Positions 40,251 to 54,600 of a DNA stretch of 64,000 bases are shown here, one piece after another (position 1 is the first letter of the stretch; each line of letters opens with the position of its first letter). The stretch covers positions 404,276-468,275 of the forward strand of contig NZ_JAHXBF010000008.1 of NCBI RefSeq assembly GCF_020103695.1, read 5' to 3'. The notes beneath the pieces were generated by a model, which saw only the letters and a program-made list of their open reading frames with translations, did not search any database and had not been told where the DNA came from. The DNA comes from Hyalangium versicolor. GTDB taxonomy: Bacteria; Myxococcota; Myxococcia; Myxococcales; Myxococcaceae. The position numbers were made by a program, and so were the translations under genes.

Positions 40251-40730
40251 ATGGCTCAGCAAACGGATCCTCGGTTGCTCTCCATCCTCAAGGACCTGGT
40301 GCACATTGATCTCGATGCCATCACCGTCTACGACGCAGTGCTCAAGCGCATCACCGTTCCCCAGCTCGAGCAGGCGCTGATGGAGTTCCGCTCCGATCAC
40401 CTGCTCCATGTTCAGCAGCTCAATGATCGCATCGAGAGGCTGGGCGGCGAACGCGAGCCGCCCCGTCCAAGCGTCGAGAGCTGTGAGCGCCATGGCTTCA
40501 CTCCCGTGCGGGAGGGAATGAGCATCGAGGAATTGCTCACCGTCATGGTGGAAGGCGAACAGATCACCAACCAGACCTACGAGTGGGTGCTCAAGGAGGA
40601 CTGGGACCCGGAGACGCGAGCCCTCCTTGATCGCAACTTCGCCGACGAGCAGCGGCACCTGCTCTGGGTGTTGATGGCATCTCGCACGCGAATCTGGGCA
40701 CGGCAGGGGCCAGCTCCCTCGGCCCCTTGA
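40251..40730 (+). CDS. Ferritin-like diiron-fold protein
   Basis: 159 residues from the ATG at 40251 (GGAGG nine bases upstream). Four helices are predicted. Metal-ligand patterns are E-x2-H type: EFRSDHLLH in helix 2 and DEQRHLLW in helix 4, with Glu in HIDLDAITVYDAV-like helix 1 and VEGEQITNQTY in helix 3. Such domains occur in bacterioferritin-related and stress proteins of unknown substrate. It is unrelated to the upstream arabinose genes and converges on the large kinase gene with a 22-bp gap. Confidence 0.7.
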   Translation: MAQQTDPRLLSILKDLVHIDLDAITVYDAVLKRITVPQLEQALMEFRSDHLLHVQQLNDRIERLGGEREPPRPSVESCERHGFTPVREGMSIEELLTVMVEGEQITNQTYEWVLKEDWDPETRALLDRNFADEQRHLLWVLMASRTRIWARQGPAPSAP

Positions 40731-40752
40731 TGCCGCGAGGCGTCGAGCCGGG

Positions 40753-43700
40753 TTACGGGAACTCGGTCTCGCCCCAGCGCTGTCGAGCCAGCTCCAGGAC
40801 GCGGGCGTTCTCAGGCACCTGGTGCAGGAAGCGCTGGCGGACGGCCAGGTCCGGGATGGCGGCAGCACGAGAGCGCAGGTGTTCGAGGGCCCTGTGCAGC
40901 GCCTGCTCTCCCGAGGCGGTGTCTCCCTCGGCGAAGCAGGACTCGGCCAGCACCCGGAGCAGTCCCACCCGGGCCATTCTGTCCGTCCCCAGGGGCTCCA
41001 GCTCTTTCAGGGCCAGCTCCACTCCTGCCCGAGCTTCGGCCACGCGCCCTTGTCTCAGCAGGATCTCGTTCAGCTTCCAGCGCGTTTCGGGCAGGAAGAT
41101 CGCGAAGGGCGCGAGGATCTCGCATGCCTGCCGGGCCTGTACCTCGGCTTCGGCCAGCTCTTCGCTCGCCGCCGAGATCTTGGCTAGCACCAGGTGAGCC
41201 AATCCCAGCTGCACTCGATTGCCACTGCGGTTCTCCACCCACTTGAGCGCCAGCGCCCGAGCCTCCTGCTGATGGGTCGGCTCGGCACTGACTGCCAGCA
41301 CCTGGATCAGGTTGTGCTCGGCGAAGCTGACGCCGAAGCGCGGAGACACTCGCAGTGCCAGGGCCACACTTTGACGCGCTCGCTCCACCGCTCCTGCCAC
41401 GTCGCCGAGTGCCCGTAGGGCCTGGGCCGTCCGAGCCAGCACCACCACCTCGCCCCGCTCCGAGCCCACCTCTCGGAAGCCCCCCACGGACTGCTCGGCC
41501 CAGACCAGGGCCTTCCAGGCCTCGTCCCGGATGACCAGCGACTGGAAGCTGTATTCGACTCCTCGCCAGCCTCGCACCATGCCATCCCGGGCAATCACTT
41601 CGCTTCCGGTGCGCTCCAGGTGCTCGAAGCAGGCCTCTGTCTCTCGCAGGCAACCCAGGTAGGACATCATGTTGCCCATGAAGCACAGCGACAGGTAGTA
41701 CGCGCTCCGTGCCTCCGGCTCCGGCTCCGTGTCCAGCAGAAGCCGGCACAGGCTGAGCACGTATTCCTTCTGTGCGCTGTAGCCACAGCCCAGCGTCAGG
41801 CCGTCGATCAGCTTGCACCACCGGACGGTGCCCGCCTTCATCTCCTGCTGCACGGCTTTGCCCACTGTGTTCAGCGTCGCGAAGTCATTGCGCCAGAAGG
41901 CCGTGGCCGCCCGCAGCGCGCGCAACTGCACCCAGGGCTCTCCCGTGGGGCCCAGCGCCAGCGCGGTCTCGATGCACCGCTCCGCGCCTTGCATGTCGTC
42001 GTGATCGAAGAGCCGCTCGGCCGCCGTGAGGTAGAAGCGGATGGCTCGCTCCGGCTGCTGCCCGAGCCGTGCATGTTCGGCAAGGATCCGGGGATCCGTC
42101 TCTCCCTGTTGCTCCAGCCACTGGCCTGCCAGCTGGTGGCCTCCCGGGTGATGGCTGTCAGGCACCAGCCCGTACGCCGCATCTCGCACCAGCGCATGGC
42201 GGAAGCGGTACTCGGTCTCTCCCGGGAAGCGGCTGGCGGGCTGCAACTCCACCCACTCGAGCTCCACCAGGTGCTGCAGCCAGTGGTCCAGCTCGGAGCT
42301 GGTGAGCTCTCCGCCCAGCACGGCCTGCACTCCGCCTCGCCAGAAGGTTCGGCCGAGCAGGCTGGCGGCCAACAGCACCTGCCGGGCCTGGGGTTCGAGC
42401 CGTCCCAGGCGCGCTTGGAGCATGGCGAGTACGGTCTGCATCGCCGCCTCTCCGCGCCCCTCCGCCGCGCCCCGGATGAGCTCCTCCAGGAACAGGGCGT
42501 TGCCCGCCGCCTGCTCCACCAGCCGCTCCATCAGCGCCTCGGGCACCTCCGTTCCGAGTACCTCGCGCACCAACCGCGCCCCGGCCTTGCGGCTCAGTCC
42601 TCGCAGCGGCACTTCCTGCAGCCGCCGCGCCCACAGGTTCGGGAAGATCTCCTGCACCTCGGGGCGCGCCATGGCCAGCACCATGAAGGGCTGCTCGGTC
42701 AGCTCGCGCAGGACTTCGTCGATGAGCCGGACGCTGAGCGCGTCTCCCCAGTGCAGATCCTCCAGCACCAGCAGCACGGCGTGGTGGGCGCACTCCGCAC
42801 GGAAGAAGGCGACCAGGGCTCGGCCCACCTGCGTGCTCATCAGCTGCGGGTCGGCCCGGGCCACCCGGAGCCGAGGGTTGTGCTCATCCGGGAAGGGGAT
42901 GCCGCACAGCTCGCCGAGGAAGCCGGCCACCTCCTGCGCCTGACCTGTTGGCAGGTGCCTGCTGAGCTGCTGGACCAGCTTGCCCCGGCGCGTCTCGAGG
43001 GGCTCGGTGCTGGAGATGGCGCACAGTTGGCGCAGGGCGTGGCCGAGCAGTCCATCCGCCGAGCCCGCGCTCATGGGATCGCCTCGGCCCAGCAGCACCT
43101 GCACCTGATGGCCCTGGTGCTCCAGGCGGCGGAGGAACTCGTGGCGCAGGCGGGACTTGCCCATCCCCGCCGGAGCCGTCACCAGCACCGCCTGAGCGAT
43201 GGACTCCTGCGCGCAGGTGTTGAAGGCCAGCTCCAGCAGCGTCAGCTCCTGCTCGCGGCCCACGCAGGGAGTGGGCTTGCCCAGCAGTGGGCGCGAGGCG
43301 TCCGCGCCGAGGCTCTCGCCGAGCAACAGGAACAGATCGGGCTGCGGCCGGGAGAGCTGGAAGCCGGGCCCCAGCAGCCCCGCGGTCACCTCGTCCAGCA
43401 GGACCGAGGCCGAGGTGCCCGAGGGCAGGGACTCGTGCTGTCGCAGCAGCTGGCCGGCTCGATCCATGGCCTCGCCCACGGGAAGGTGCGCGGGCCGGGC
43501 GCGGCCGGTGGTGAGCACCACGGTGGATTCGGGCCAGCGCTCCTGGATCAGCAGGGCGCAGCGGGCCGCCAGGGTGGCTGGGTCCGTGGCCGAGCCATGG
43601 GTGGCCTTGAGCGTCGCCACGAGCGACCCATTGGCCATCAGCTCTACCTGGGCGCCATGAGGCATGAGCAGGGTGCGCAGCGTGTCTCGCAGGGTCCAAC

Positions 43701-44724
43701 GTGAGTCATGCGGCCGGAGCTCCAAGGGCTGCGTCTCCGTGACACGGGGCGCGGCCACCAGCACGCTGACCAGGTGCTGCTCGGAGCCCGTCAGCCTCAG
43801 GGGAGGCATGCTGGCGGACAGCTGGGCGGAGGGTTCCGACGCCAGCCCCATTCGCAGTTGGGACACGGTCTCCAGCAAGCGCGCGGCGTCCGGCAGCCGC
43901 TTCTCCGGGGCCTTGACCAGCATGTGCTGGAGTAGCTCCTCCAGGGCTTCGGGCAGCTCGGGGCGCAGGGCGCGTAGGGGCTCGGGCTCCGAGAAGAGGA
44001 TCTTGCCCAGCGCCGCGACGAAGTGGGGCGCGGAGAAGGGCGCCGTCCCGGTCAGACACTCGTAGAGGACACAGCCCAGGGAGAAGATGTCCGCGCTGGC
44101 CGTGAGCTGGGATTGGGCGGAGACCTGCTCCGGAGCCATGTAGCCCGGAGTGCCGATCACCATCTGGCTGGCGGTGAGAGCCACCGAGGGCACGAGATGC
44201 CGGGCCAGGCCGAAGTCCAGCAGGACGACGTCCTCGGGGCGGCCCTGGCGCAGGAAGAGATTGGAGGGCTTGAGATCGCGGTGGATGACGCCGCGCTGGT
44301 GCGCCAGGGCGAGTGCCTGGGTCGCCTGGCGGAGCAGGGCCAGTGACTCCTCGAGATTCAACGGCTGCCGAGAGAGACGCTGGGCCAGGTCCTCACCCTG
44401 CAGCCACTCCATGGCGATGAAAGGCCTGCCGTCCGCGGTGGTGCCGTGGGCCACGTAGGAGACGATGCCCGGGTGGCGCAATTCGGCCAGGACGGCGGCC
44501 TCGCGAGAGAAGCGCTGGAGGGCCTCGGCGCTGTCGACGTGGAGCAGCTTGAGCGCCACGATCTGTCCCGACAGTGTGTCTCGGGCGCGATAGATGGACC
44601 CCATGCCGCCTCGGCCCACGAGTGACTCGAGGGTGAAGCGGCTGGCCAGGACCGTGCCCGTGGGAAGCGCAGCCGCCTGGGACAGGAGCGGCGGCGGGGC
44701 AGTAGGAGGCAGGGGGTTGTTCAT
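40753..44724 (-). CDS. Ser/Thr kinase - cyclase-like - AAA ATPase - TPR protein (copy 1)
   Basis: 1323 residues, with no membrane segment. The kinase domain (about 28-290) has GRGGMGSIYRA, Lys in VALKLL, HRDLKPSN near 147, DFGLARH and GTPGYMAPEQ, all catalytic elements intact. Residues about 312-470 look like a degenerate class III nucleotidyl cyclase domain (LVSVLVAAP ... GAQVELMANGSLVATL ... VGEAMDRAGQLL), without the metal-binding Asp pair. A signalling ATPase follows, with VGREQEL, Walker A PAGMGKSRL near 515, and LLVLEDLHWGD as Walker B. The last 450 residues are TPR-like. The architecture is that of PknK/MalT-type regulators without a DNA-binding end. It is paralogous throughout to the protein at 47602-51576. 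Confidence 0.9.
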   Translation of the reverse strand: MNNPLPPTAPPPLLSQAAALPTGTVLASRFTLESLVGRGGMGSIYRARDTLSGQIVALKLLHVDSAEALQRFSREAAVLAELRHPGIVSYVAHGTTADGRPFIAMEWLQGEDLAQRLSRQPLNLEESLALLRQATQALALAHQRGVIHRDLKPSNLFLRQGRPEDVVLLDFGLARHLVPSVALTASQMVIGTPGYMAPEQVSAQSQLTASADIFSLGCVLYECLTGTAPFSAPHFVAALGKILFSEPEPLRALRPELPEALEELLQHMLVKAPEKRLPDAARLLETVSQLRMGLASEPSAQLSASMPPLRLTGSEQHLVSVLVAAPRVTETQPLELRPHDSRWTLRDTLRTLLMPHGAQVELMANGSLVATLKATHGSATDPATLAARCALLIQERWPESTVVLTTGRARPAHLPVGEAMDRAGQLLRQHESLPSGTSASVLLDEVTAGLLGPGFQLSRPQPDLFLLLGESLGADASRPLLGKPTPCVGREQELTLLELAFNTCAQESIAQAVLVTAPAGMGKSRLRHEFLRRLEHQGHQVQVLLGRGDPMSAGSADGLLGHALRQLCAISSTEPLETRRGKLVQQLSRHLPTGQAQEVAGFLGELCGIPFPDEHNPRLRVARADPQLMSTQVGRALVAFFRAECAHHAVLLVLEDLHWGDALSVRLIDEVLRELTEQPFMVLAMARPEVQEIFPNLWARRLQEVPLRGLSRKAGARLVREVLGTEVPEALMERLVEQAAGNALFLEELIRGAAEGRGEAAMQTVLAMLQARLGRLEPQARQVLLAASLLGRTFWRGGVQAVLGGELTSSELDHWLQHLVELEWVELQPASRFPGETEYRFRHALVRDAAYGLVPDSHHPGGHQLAGQWLEQQGETDPRILAEHARLGQQPERAIRFYLTAAERLFDHDDMQGAERCIETALALGPTGEPWVQLRALRAATAFWRNDFATLNTVGKAVQQEMKAGTVRWCKLIDGLTLGCGYSAQKEYVLSLCRLLLDTEPEPEARSAYYLSLCFMGNMMSYLGCLRETEACFEHLERTGSEVIARDGMVRGWRGVEYSFQSLVIRDEAWKALVWAEQSVGGFREVGSERGEVVVLARTAQALRALGDVAGAVERARQSVALALRVSPRFGVSFAEHNLIQVLAVSAEPTHQQEARALALKWVENRSGNRVQLGLAHLVLAKISAASEELAEAEVQARQACEILAPFAIFLPETRWKLNEILLRQGRVAEARAGVELALKELEPLGTDRMARVGLLRVLAESCFAEGDTASGEQALHRALEHLRSRAAAIPDLAVRQRFLHQVPENARVLELARQRWGETEFP

Positions 44725-44963
44725 ATCGATGCTCAGCCGTGCGTGAGACTTCCCCGCAGCGGCGGAGTTTCGCTCCGGAGAACATGCAGCCGTGCTGGCG
44801 GATTCCCGTCTGCTCTCTCTCGTTTCGGGTTCCGCGAGAGCGGGAGGTGCAGCGCGGTTCTATTCAGGAGCATGTGCCGCGCACTCTAGGCTCCGCTCAT
44901 GAGCAGGCACAGGAGCCGCCACGTAGGCGAGACATCGCTGTGGCGCTTCCTGCCTGTTTGCTT

Positions 44964-46712
44964 TCAGGAAGCCTCGCTGCTGCCCGCATGCGTCAAGGCG
45001 GTGGGGACGGGCTGCCCCACTTCGGTGCACAGTGCCTCGGCCTTCTTCAACTCCTGGCGCAGCGCCTTGAGGTGGTTGCGGCTCTTCACCAGCGACTCGC
45101 GCCCCACCAGTCGGAACGCCTCATCCCGCCCCACCTGTTGGACGGCCTCGGCCAGCACGAAGCCTCGCAGGCTCTCGGCGAAGTCGATGTCCAGTGGAGC
45201 CCGCCGCCGCTGCGCCTCCAGCACGAAGGCCCGCGCCGCCTGGCTCATCGCCTCCACCAGCGAGCTCTGCTTGCCTCCCTCGTAGGTGAGCGCCTGCTGG
45301 ATGTGGGGCTCTCGCAGCTCCAGCTCCTGTGTGGCGCCCCCTTGCTGCACGAGGGCCAGCGTGTAGGCACGGCGGATGATGTTGTCGAGCTGCCGCAGGT
45401 TGCCGGGCCACGCGCTCTGCTCCAGCCGCTGCTCGGCCTCGGGCGACAGCCGCACCACGCCTGCCGGGTTCTTCTCCTTGTGGTGCCGCGCCAGCATGTA
45501 GCGCGCCCAGGCGCCGATTTCGTCCCGCCGCTCATCCAGTGAAGGCACCCGCACAGGAAGTACGTTGATGCGGTAGTACAGATCCTCGCGGAACGTGCCT
45601 CGGCGGACCGACTCGGTCAGGTCCGCGTTCGTGCCGATGATGAAGCGCACGTTGGCGCGGTGCTCGCTCGCGGCATCACCGAGCGTACGGTAGGTGCGCT
45701 CCTCCAGTACGTGCAGCAGACCGGCCTGCGCCTTGAGCGACAGCTTGTCGATCTCGTCGATGAACAACGTGCCGCCGTTCGCCCGCGCGAGGAAGCCCGG
45801 GTTGTCTCGCACCGCTCCCGTGAAGGCTCCCTTGCGCCAGCCGAAGAGCTCTCCCATCTGCAGCTCCTCGGGCACCATCATCAGATCCAGGCTCTCGAAG
45901 TGCCCCTGATGGCGCTGCGAGCGCTCATGGCACCAGCGGGCCAGCCGGGACTTGCCGGCGCCCGTGGGACCGCTGATCAGCAGCGTCTCCTCCTGCTGGG
46001 AGAAGATGCGCAGCACCCCCACGAGGCTGGCCATGGAGGCGCCGACCACGGGCAGGAAGTCGTCCGTCTCCGGCGCGGAGCCCGGGTGCGGCGCCAGCCC
46101 CGTGAGGTAGGGCGCCGCCAGATCCACCGCCAGTTGCAACTGAGGGCTCGTCTCACGCCAGATGAAGTCCTGGCCCAGCGCGGCCATGCAGTTGGCCTCC
46201 AGCGCGATCATCCCGTCGATGCGCCCGCCGGCCATGCGCAGCGGCAGGACGCAGACGTGCGTGGCCTCGCGGCTGAGCAGCCGCTGCTGACTCTCCTGGG
46301 TGAAGGAGGCGGTGTAGCGCGACGAGGCGAGCCGGCGAGCGGACTCCTGATGAGGCTGAAGTGTGCCCAGGCCCACGTCGATGGAGACCGCGCAGCCATG
46401 CTCCACCACGGCGCGCCACGCGGAGGCGGAGGCCAGCAGCGCCACCTGGGGCCCATCCGCCAGCAGCAGCGATTTCTCGTCCGGTGGACAGGTCTCAGCC
46501 GCCTCCCGCTCGAGCGCTGCCAGCCGTCGGTAGGCGTCCGCGGGCCGCAGGTGCACCACTCCTCGCAGAATCCTTCCCTGGCGGGCGAAGCGGCTGGCCT
46601 CCAGTGCCTCCTCGGCGATCAGCAGCAGCGCCCGCAGCGTGAGGAGCGCGGCTTGTTCGAAGTGCCGGGCGGCATGCAGCCCCGTGACGAGGGATGTGAG
46701 GTGCTCGGACAT
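44964..46712 (-). CDS. Sigma-54-dependent activator (GAF-like sensor, AAA+)
   Basis: 582 residues from the ATG at 46712, preceded by AAGGAAGG. The N-terminal 200 residues form a GAF-like sensor. The AAA+ domain has Walker A SGPTGAGKS near 245, the sigma-54-contacting GAFTGA near 293, Walker B GGTLFIDEID and the sensor/R-finger segment FREDLYYRINVLPVRVPSL. The C-terminus lacks a recognisable Fis-type helix-turn-helix. Instead it has FVLAEAVQQVGRDEAFRLVGRESLVKSRNHLKAL, which may be a divergent DNA-binding element. It is followed on the minus strand by kinase copy 1 after 239 bp with no other gene. It could be phosphorylated by or bind to one of the flanking kinases (inference). Confidence 0.88.
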   Translation of the reverse strand: MSEHLTSLVTGLHAARHFEQAALLTLRALLLIAEEALEASRFARQGRILRGVVHLRPADAYRRLAALEREAAETCPPDEKSLLLADGPQVALLASASAWRAVVEHGCAVSIDVGLGTLQPHQESARRLASSRYTASFTQESQQRLLSREATHVCVLPLRMAGGRIDGMIALEANCMAALGQDFIWRETSPQLQLAVDLAAPYLTGLAPHPGSAPETDDFLPVVGASMASLVGVLRIFSQQEETLLISGPTGAGKSRLARWCHERSQRHQGHFESLDLMMVPEELQMGELFGWRKGAFTGAVRDNPGFLARANGGTLFIDEIDKLSLKAQAGLLHVLEERTYRTLGDAASEHRANVRFIIGTNADLTESVRRGTFREDLYYRINVLPVRVPSLDERRDEIGAWARYMLARHHKEKNPAGVVRLSPEAEQRLEQSAWPGNLRQLDNIIRRAYTLALVQQGGATQELELREPHIQQALTYEGGKQSSLVEAMSQAARAFVLEAQRRRAPLDIDFAESLRGFVLAEAVQQVGRDEAFRLVGRESLVKSRNHLKALRQELKKAEALCTEVGQPVPTALTHAGSSEAS

Positions 46713-46797
46713 CGCCTTCCTTTCAGACGGAGCCCCCGGGAGGGAGCCGCCCTGGGATGTGACCACAGGTCCCAGGGCAGGTCTCGGAAGGAATGCC

Positions 46798-47352
46798 TTA
46801 GTTCATGTCCGAGCGGGTGTGTGGACGAAGGAGCTTGTGCAGCCTGGCGCGGGCATCGTGCAGGCGCTTGGACACCGTGCCCACCTGGAGCCCCAGAGAC
46901 TGGGCAATGTCCTGGTACTTCTGTCCGGCTGCGTGCAGCTCGAAGGTGGCCCGCAGCTTCGGGCTCAGCCCGCGCAGGGCCTGGGCGAACTGCTCGTCCG
47001 TGAGCCCATCATAGATGGGACGCATGACGGGCTCGGCGCTCGCGCTGAACTCTCCGCGCAGGTGCGGATCCCGGGCCCAGTGCGCCCGGACCTTGCGTCT
47101 CCGGCATTGGTCGTAGAAGAGGCGGGTGAGGGTGGTGCTCAGCCACGTCTCACAGGCAGGCCCATTGGGCGGCGCCTCTCTTTTGTCGAACGTCTGGAGG
47201 AAGCGCAGCAGGACTTCCTGCGCCAGATCCTCCGCGTCATTCGCATCGCCGCACACGTTCCTCGCCTGTGCCAGGAGCCAATTCCTGTACCGCACGGCGA
47301 ACGCGGCGCTTCCAGTCTGATACTCCGTCGTGATGCTGGGTGTGCTGTTCAT
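46798..47352 (-). CDS. ECF-type RNA polymerase sigma factor
   Basis: 184 residues from the ATG at 47352; an in-frame ATG at 47391 is the alternative and neither has a good ribosome-binding site. Region 2 is visible as RNWLLAQARNVCGDANDAEDLAQEVLLRFLQTF, and region 4 as LTDEQFAQALRGLSPKLRATFELHAAGQKYQDIAQSLGLQVGTVSKRLHDAR. No anti-sigma gene adjoins it. Its downstream neighbour is the sigma-54 activator (85-bp gap), and kinase copy 2 diverges upstream. It may be controlled by partner switching or phosphorylation rather than by an anti-sigma factor. Confidence 0.88.
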   Translation of the reverse strand: MNSTPSITTEYQTGSAAFAVRYRNWLLAQARNVCGDANDAEDLAQEVLLRFLQTFDKREAPPNGPACETWLSTTLTRLFYDQCRRRKVRAHWARDPHLRGEFSASAEPVMRPIYDGLTDEQFAQALRGLSPKLRATFELHAAGQKYQDIAQSLGLQVGTVSKRLHDARARLHKLLRPHTRSDMN

Positions 47353-47455
47353 GCCCGTGGTCGATGGGTTCACCGACCGAGCCATGAGCATCGACCGTGC
47401 CAGCGGCCTGCTCCGCGTGCGCGAGGTGCGTGCAACAGCCGCCTTCGCAGCGAGG

Positions 47456-47469
47456 GGATGAATTCATCC
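47456..47469. promoter_or_regulatory. 14-bp palindrome between ECF sigma and kinase 2
   Basis: GGATGAATTCATCC is a perfect palindrome in the 249-bp divergent gap, about 105 bp from the sigma factor start and 133 bp from the kinase start. It is a candidate binding site for a dimeric regulator of both promoters. Nothing else is recognisable in this gap. Confidence 0.4.
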
Positions 47470-47601
47470 AGGATGGCTGTGAGGAGGGAGAAGTTCTGCT
47501 TGCCGCGTCAAGTGGAGACCGCGTGGCGAGGACACGCGAGTGCGTGGGTGGAGCACGCAGCGTTAGGCGGGCTGAAGGTCAGGACCTAGACTCCGCGCGC
47601 C

Positions 47602-51576
<3,975 letters not shown>

Positions 51577-51584
51577 AAAGGCAA

Positions 51585-51622
51585 GGACGCGCCGAAGCTC
51601 TCCCCGAACTCTCGGCGCGTCC
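51585..51622. terminator. Bidirectional terminator between kinase 2 and kelch gene
   Basis: A perfect 11-bp inverted repeat (GGACGCGCCGA / TCGGCGCGTCC) with a 16-base loop starts 8 bp after the kinase stop codon and ends 26 bp before the stop of the convergent kelch gene. Confidence 0.65.
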
Positions 51623-51648
51623 CCGTGTTTACGTGCGAACCGTGAGTG

Positions 51649-54600
51649 TTAAGGCTCCTGGGTGTTCGCCACGTTGACATTCAGCGTGAGCGAGTCGGAC
51701 GAGCCAGTCTCCCCGGTCTTCACGAAGAGGGACAGCGGGTTGGTCGCGTCCCGCGCCACGTCCGTCACGGCCGTGCCCTCGCCATCCAGGTCGTTGTTGT
51801 CGCACTCCCATCCCTCATAAAGCTGGCCGAACGCCTCGGACTTCACGGTGACGTTGTCACTGAGCAGGGTCAGGGTGATGGTCACCTCCGCGCGCGTCTC
51901 GTCCTCCACGCACTGCGAGTAGTGATACGAGGCCGTCGGATTGTCCGGATCCAGGTGGGCAATCTCATCGATCCACACGGTCGCGAACTTGTTGACGATG
52001 TCGTCCTCCTTGATGTCCAGCCGGCCGTTGACGAACACCTGGCGGTAGAACTCCGGAGGCCGCGAGGGATCGTTCTGGTGGAAGACGTTGATGCGGCGCT
52101 CGAAGGTCGAGTTCAGGTTGCGGCCGTGGCTGTCCCGCACCGCGGTCACCCGGACCGTCTTCACCCCGTCCGTCAGCCACGCGTGGCGCTTGAGGATCGA
52201 CTCGTCGAACTTCGCGCCGGTGAACTCGCCCGAACTGCTGCCGTCACCCCAGTCGATCACGTAGGTGATGGCGTTGTCCTGCTGGCTGGACTCGGGGACG
52301 GCCTTCGCGTTGTCCTTGGGGAACGGGAAGCAGGGGCGCATCCGGACGGTGTACCCGGTGTTGTCCCACTGTCCCGGGTTGCCCGAGCCGGTGAGCATGG
52401 GCTCGAAGGGCGTGGAGCCGCCGGGTACCTGCGTGACCAGGTTCTTGAAGTAGATGGGCCGCTTGCCGGTGGAGAAGATCTCGTTCCACTGCTTCGGGTT
52501 GAAGAAGATCATATCGACTTCGCCCGTGACGTTGATGCGCCAGTTGAGATCGAAGTACGCCCCCTGGACGAACTCCTCTTCCGTGTCGCCGTCCGCGTCG
52601 CCGCAGTTGTAGCCGGTGTAGCCCCACAGGTCGCCATCGATATAGGGGCGCACACCCACCTGGGCGTAGGCGAGTTCATCCGTATAGAGGTAGAGGCGCA
52701 CGGCGGCCTGGGCCCACACGGACGGCTCGATGCGGCCCTGGATGCTCCCCATCGCGTCCGTGCCCGAGGCCGGCGGCGCGCTGGCATTGGACGTGGAGCT
52801 GCACCCATCGAGCGTGCACGTCGTATTGAAGTACACCGAGGCGCTCTGGTTGGCCGTGTAGCTGAGCTGGCCGGTGGTGCTCGCGGACAGATCGATGCCC
52901 ACGGTGATCGGCAGGTTCATGCCGACGACTACCGGCACGGGGCCGGCCATGAACGGAAGGGTGACCAGGTTCGGCTTGGCCACGGGGAACGCCCACGTGT
53001 TCCCGTAGGCGAGCGTGCCCTCCAGCGTGGCGCCGTAGTTGAGCGCGCCGTTGCCCTCGATGAAGAAGGAGTGGAACCCGGCGCCGTACGGGATGCACAC
53101 GCCGAACAGGCCGAAGCGCTTCACCCGCATCTCCAGTTTGCCGGTCGCGTTCGCCGTGAGATCGCCGCTCGTCTTGATCTTGCCGGTGAAGCCGTTGTCC
53201 AGGTCCTTCTCGTACTTGAGCAGCGACTTGAAGTCGAAGGTGTGGGACAGCGTCGCGGGCTCGTCTTCGCAGCCAGCCGCCGTCATGCGCATGCCCGACG
53301 AACGGGCGACCGACTGCAGGTAGGGCGTGAGGGAGCCCTGCGCCTGGGAGCGCCGGATCTCCTCGAGGATCTTCTTGTCGAGGAAGAACATCGTCGTCTC
53401 GGTGGCGGACGCCTGGGCCAGCTCCGCGCGCACCTCCTCGGGCATGGGCGCGTTGGCGATGCCCTGGTCATCGCTGACCACGTACAGATCCGAGTCGAAG
53501 GCTCCGGTCGCGCTGTCCGTGTTGCCGCCGCTGGCGCTCATGAGCTGCCAGCCGTCGCCCGAGTCGAGGACGACCTGGACATAGGCCGCGGAGAACACCT
53601 CCGCGGAGGCCTGGTCGGCGTTGCTGAGACCGCCGGACACGAGCACGCGGCCGTTGTTCAGCAGCGTGGCTGTGTGTTGGTAGCGCCCCACCGCCATGGT
53701 GGGCATGGAGTCCCATACGCCGCGCGCCGGATCATAGAGCTCGGCGGAGGCCTGGATGCCCGTGAAGTCGTCGAAGCCGCCAGTGACGAGCACGCGGCCG
53801 TTGGCCAGCAGCGTGGCCGTGTGGTTGTGGCGGGGGCTGTGCAGGGGGCTGGTCGAGGACCAGGTCTGCGTGGCCGGGTCGAACAGCTCGGCGCGGGTGG
53901 AGGGCTCGCCGTCCGCGGCTCCGCCGGCCACGAGTACCTGCCCGTTGTTCAGCAGCGTCGCCGTGTGGCGGTAGCGGGGCGTGCCCAGGCTGCCCACGGC
54001 CGTCCACGCGCCTGTGGAGGAATCGTAGATCTCGGCCGAGGTCAGTGCCCCCGTGCCGCTGTCGCCTCCGGCGATCAGCACCTTGCCGGAGCCGAGCAGC
54101 GTGGCCGTGTGCTGGGTGCGCGGTGAGCCCAGGCCCGCGGCGGCCGTCCACGTGCCGGTGGCGGGATCGTAGATCTCGGCCGAGGCCAGCACGTTGCCGC
54201 CGTACTCACCCGTCGAGCCGCCCGTCACGAGCACCTTGCCATTCGGGAGCAGGGTGGCGGTGTGGTGGTAGCGCGAGGTGGACATCGCGCTGGCCGCCGT
54301 CCAGGTGCCCGAGGCGGGATTGAAGAGCGACGCGGTGATGCCCAGATCGTTGCCACCGGTGACGAGCACCTGTCCCGAGGGCAGGAGCGTGGCGGCAGCG
54401 CCGCGGTAGTTGGCGGGGGCGTTGCCCGTGCTGCTCCAGGTCCCGGTAGCGGGATCGTAGAGTTCGGCCGTCGAGTTGTAGCCACCGAGGACGAGGACGC
54501 GGCCGTCCTGGAGCCGGGTGGCGGTCTGCTGCAGGTGGGCCGAGGCCAGGTTGCTCGTCCGCGTCCAGCCGGTCTCGCTCGACGTGGTCACGGACCCGAT

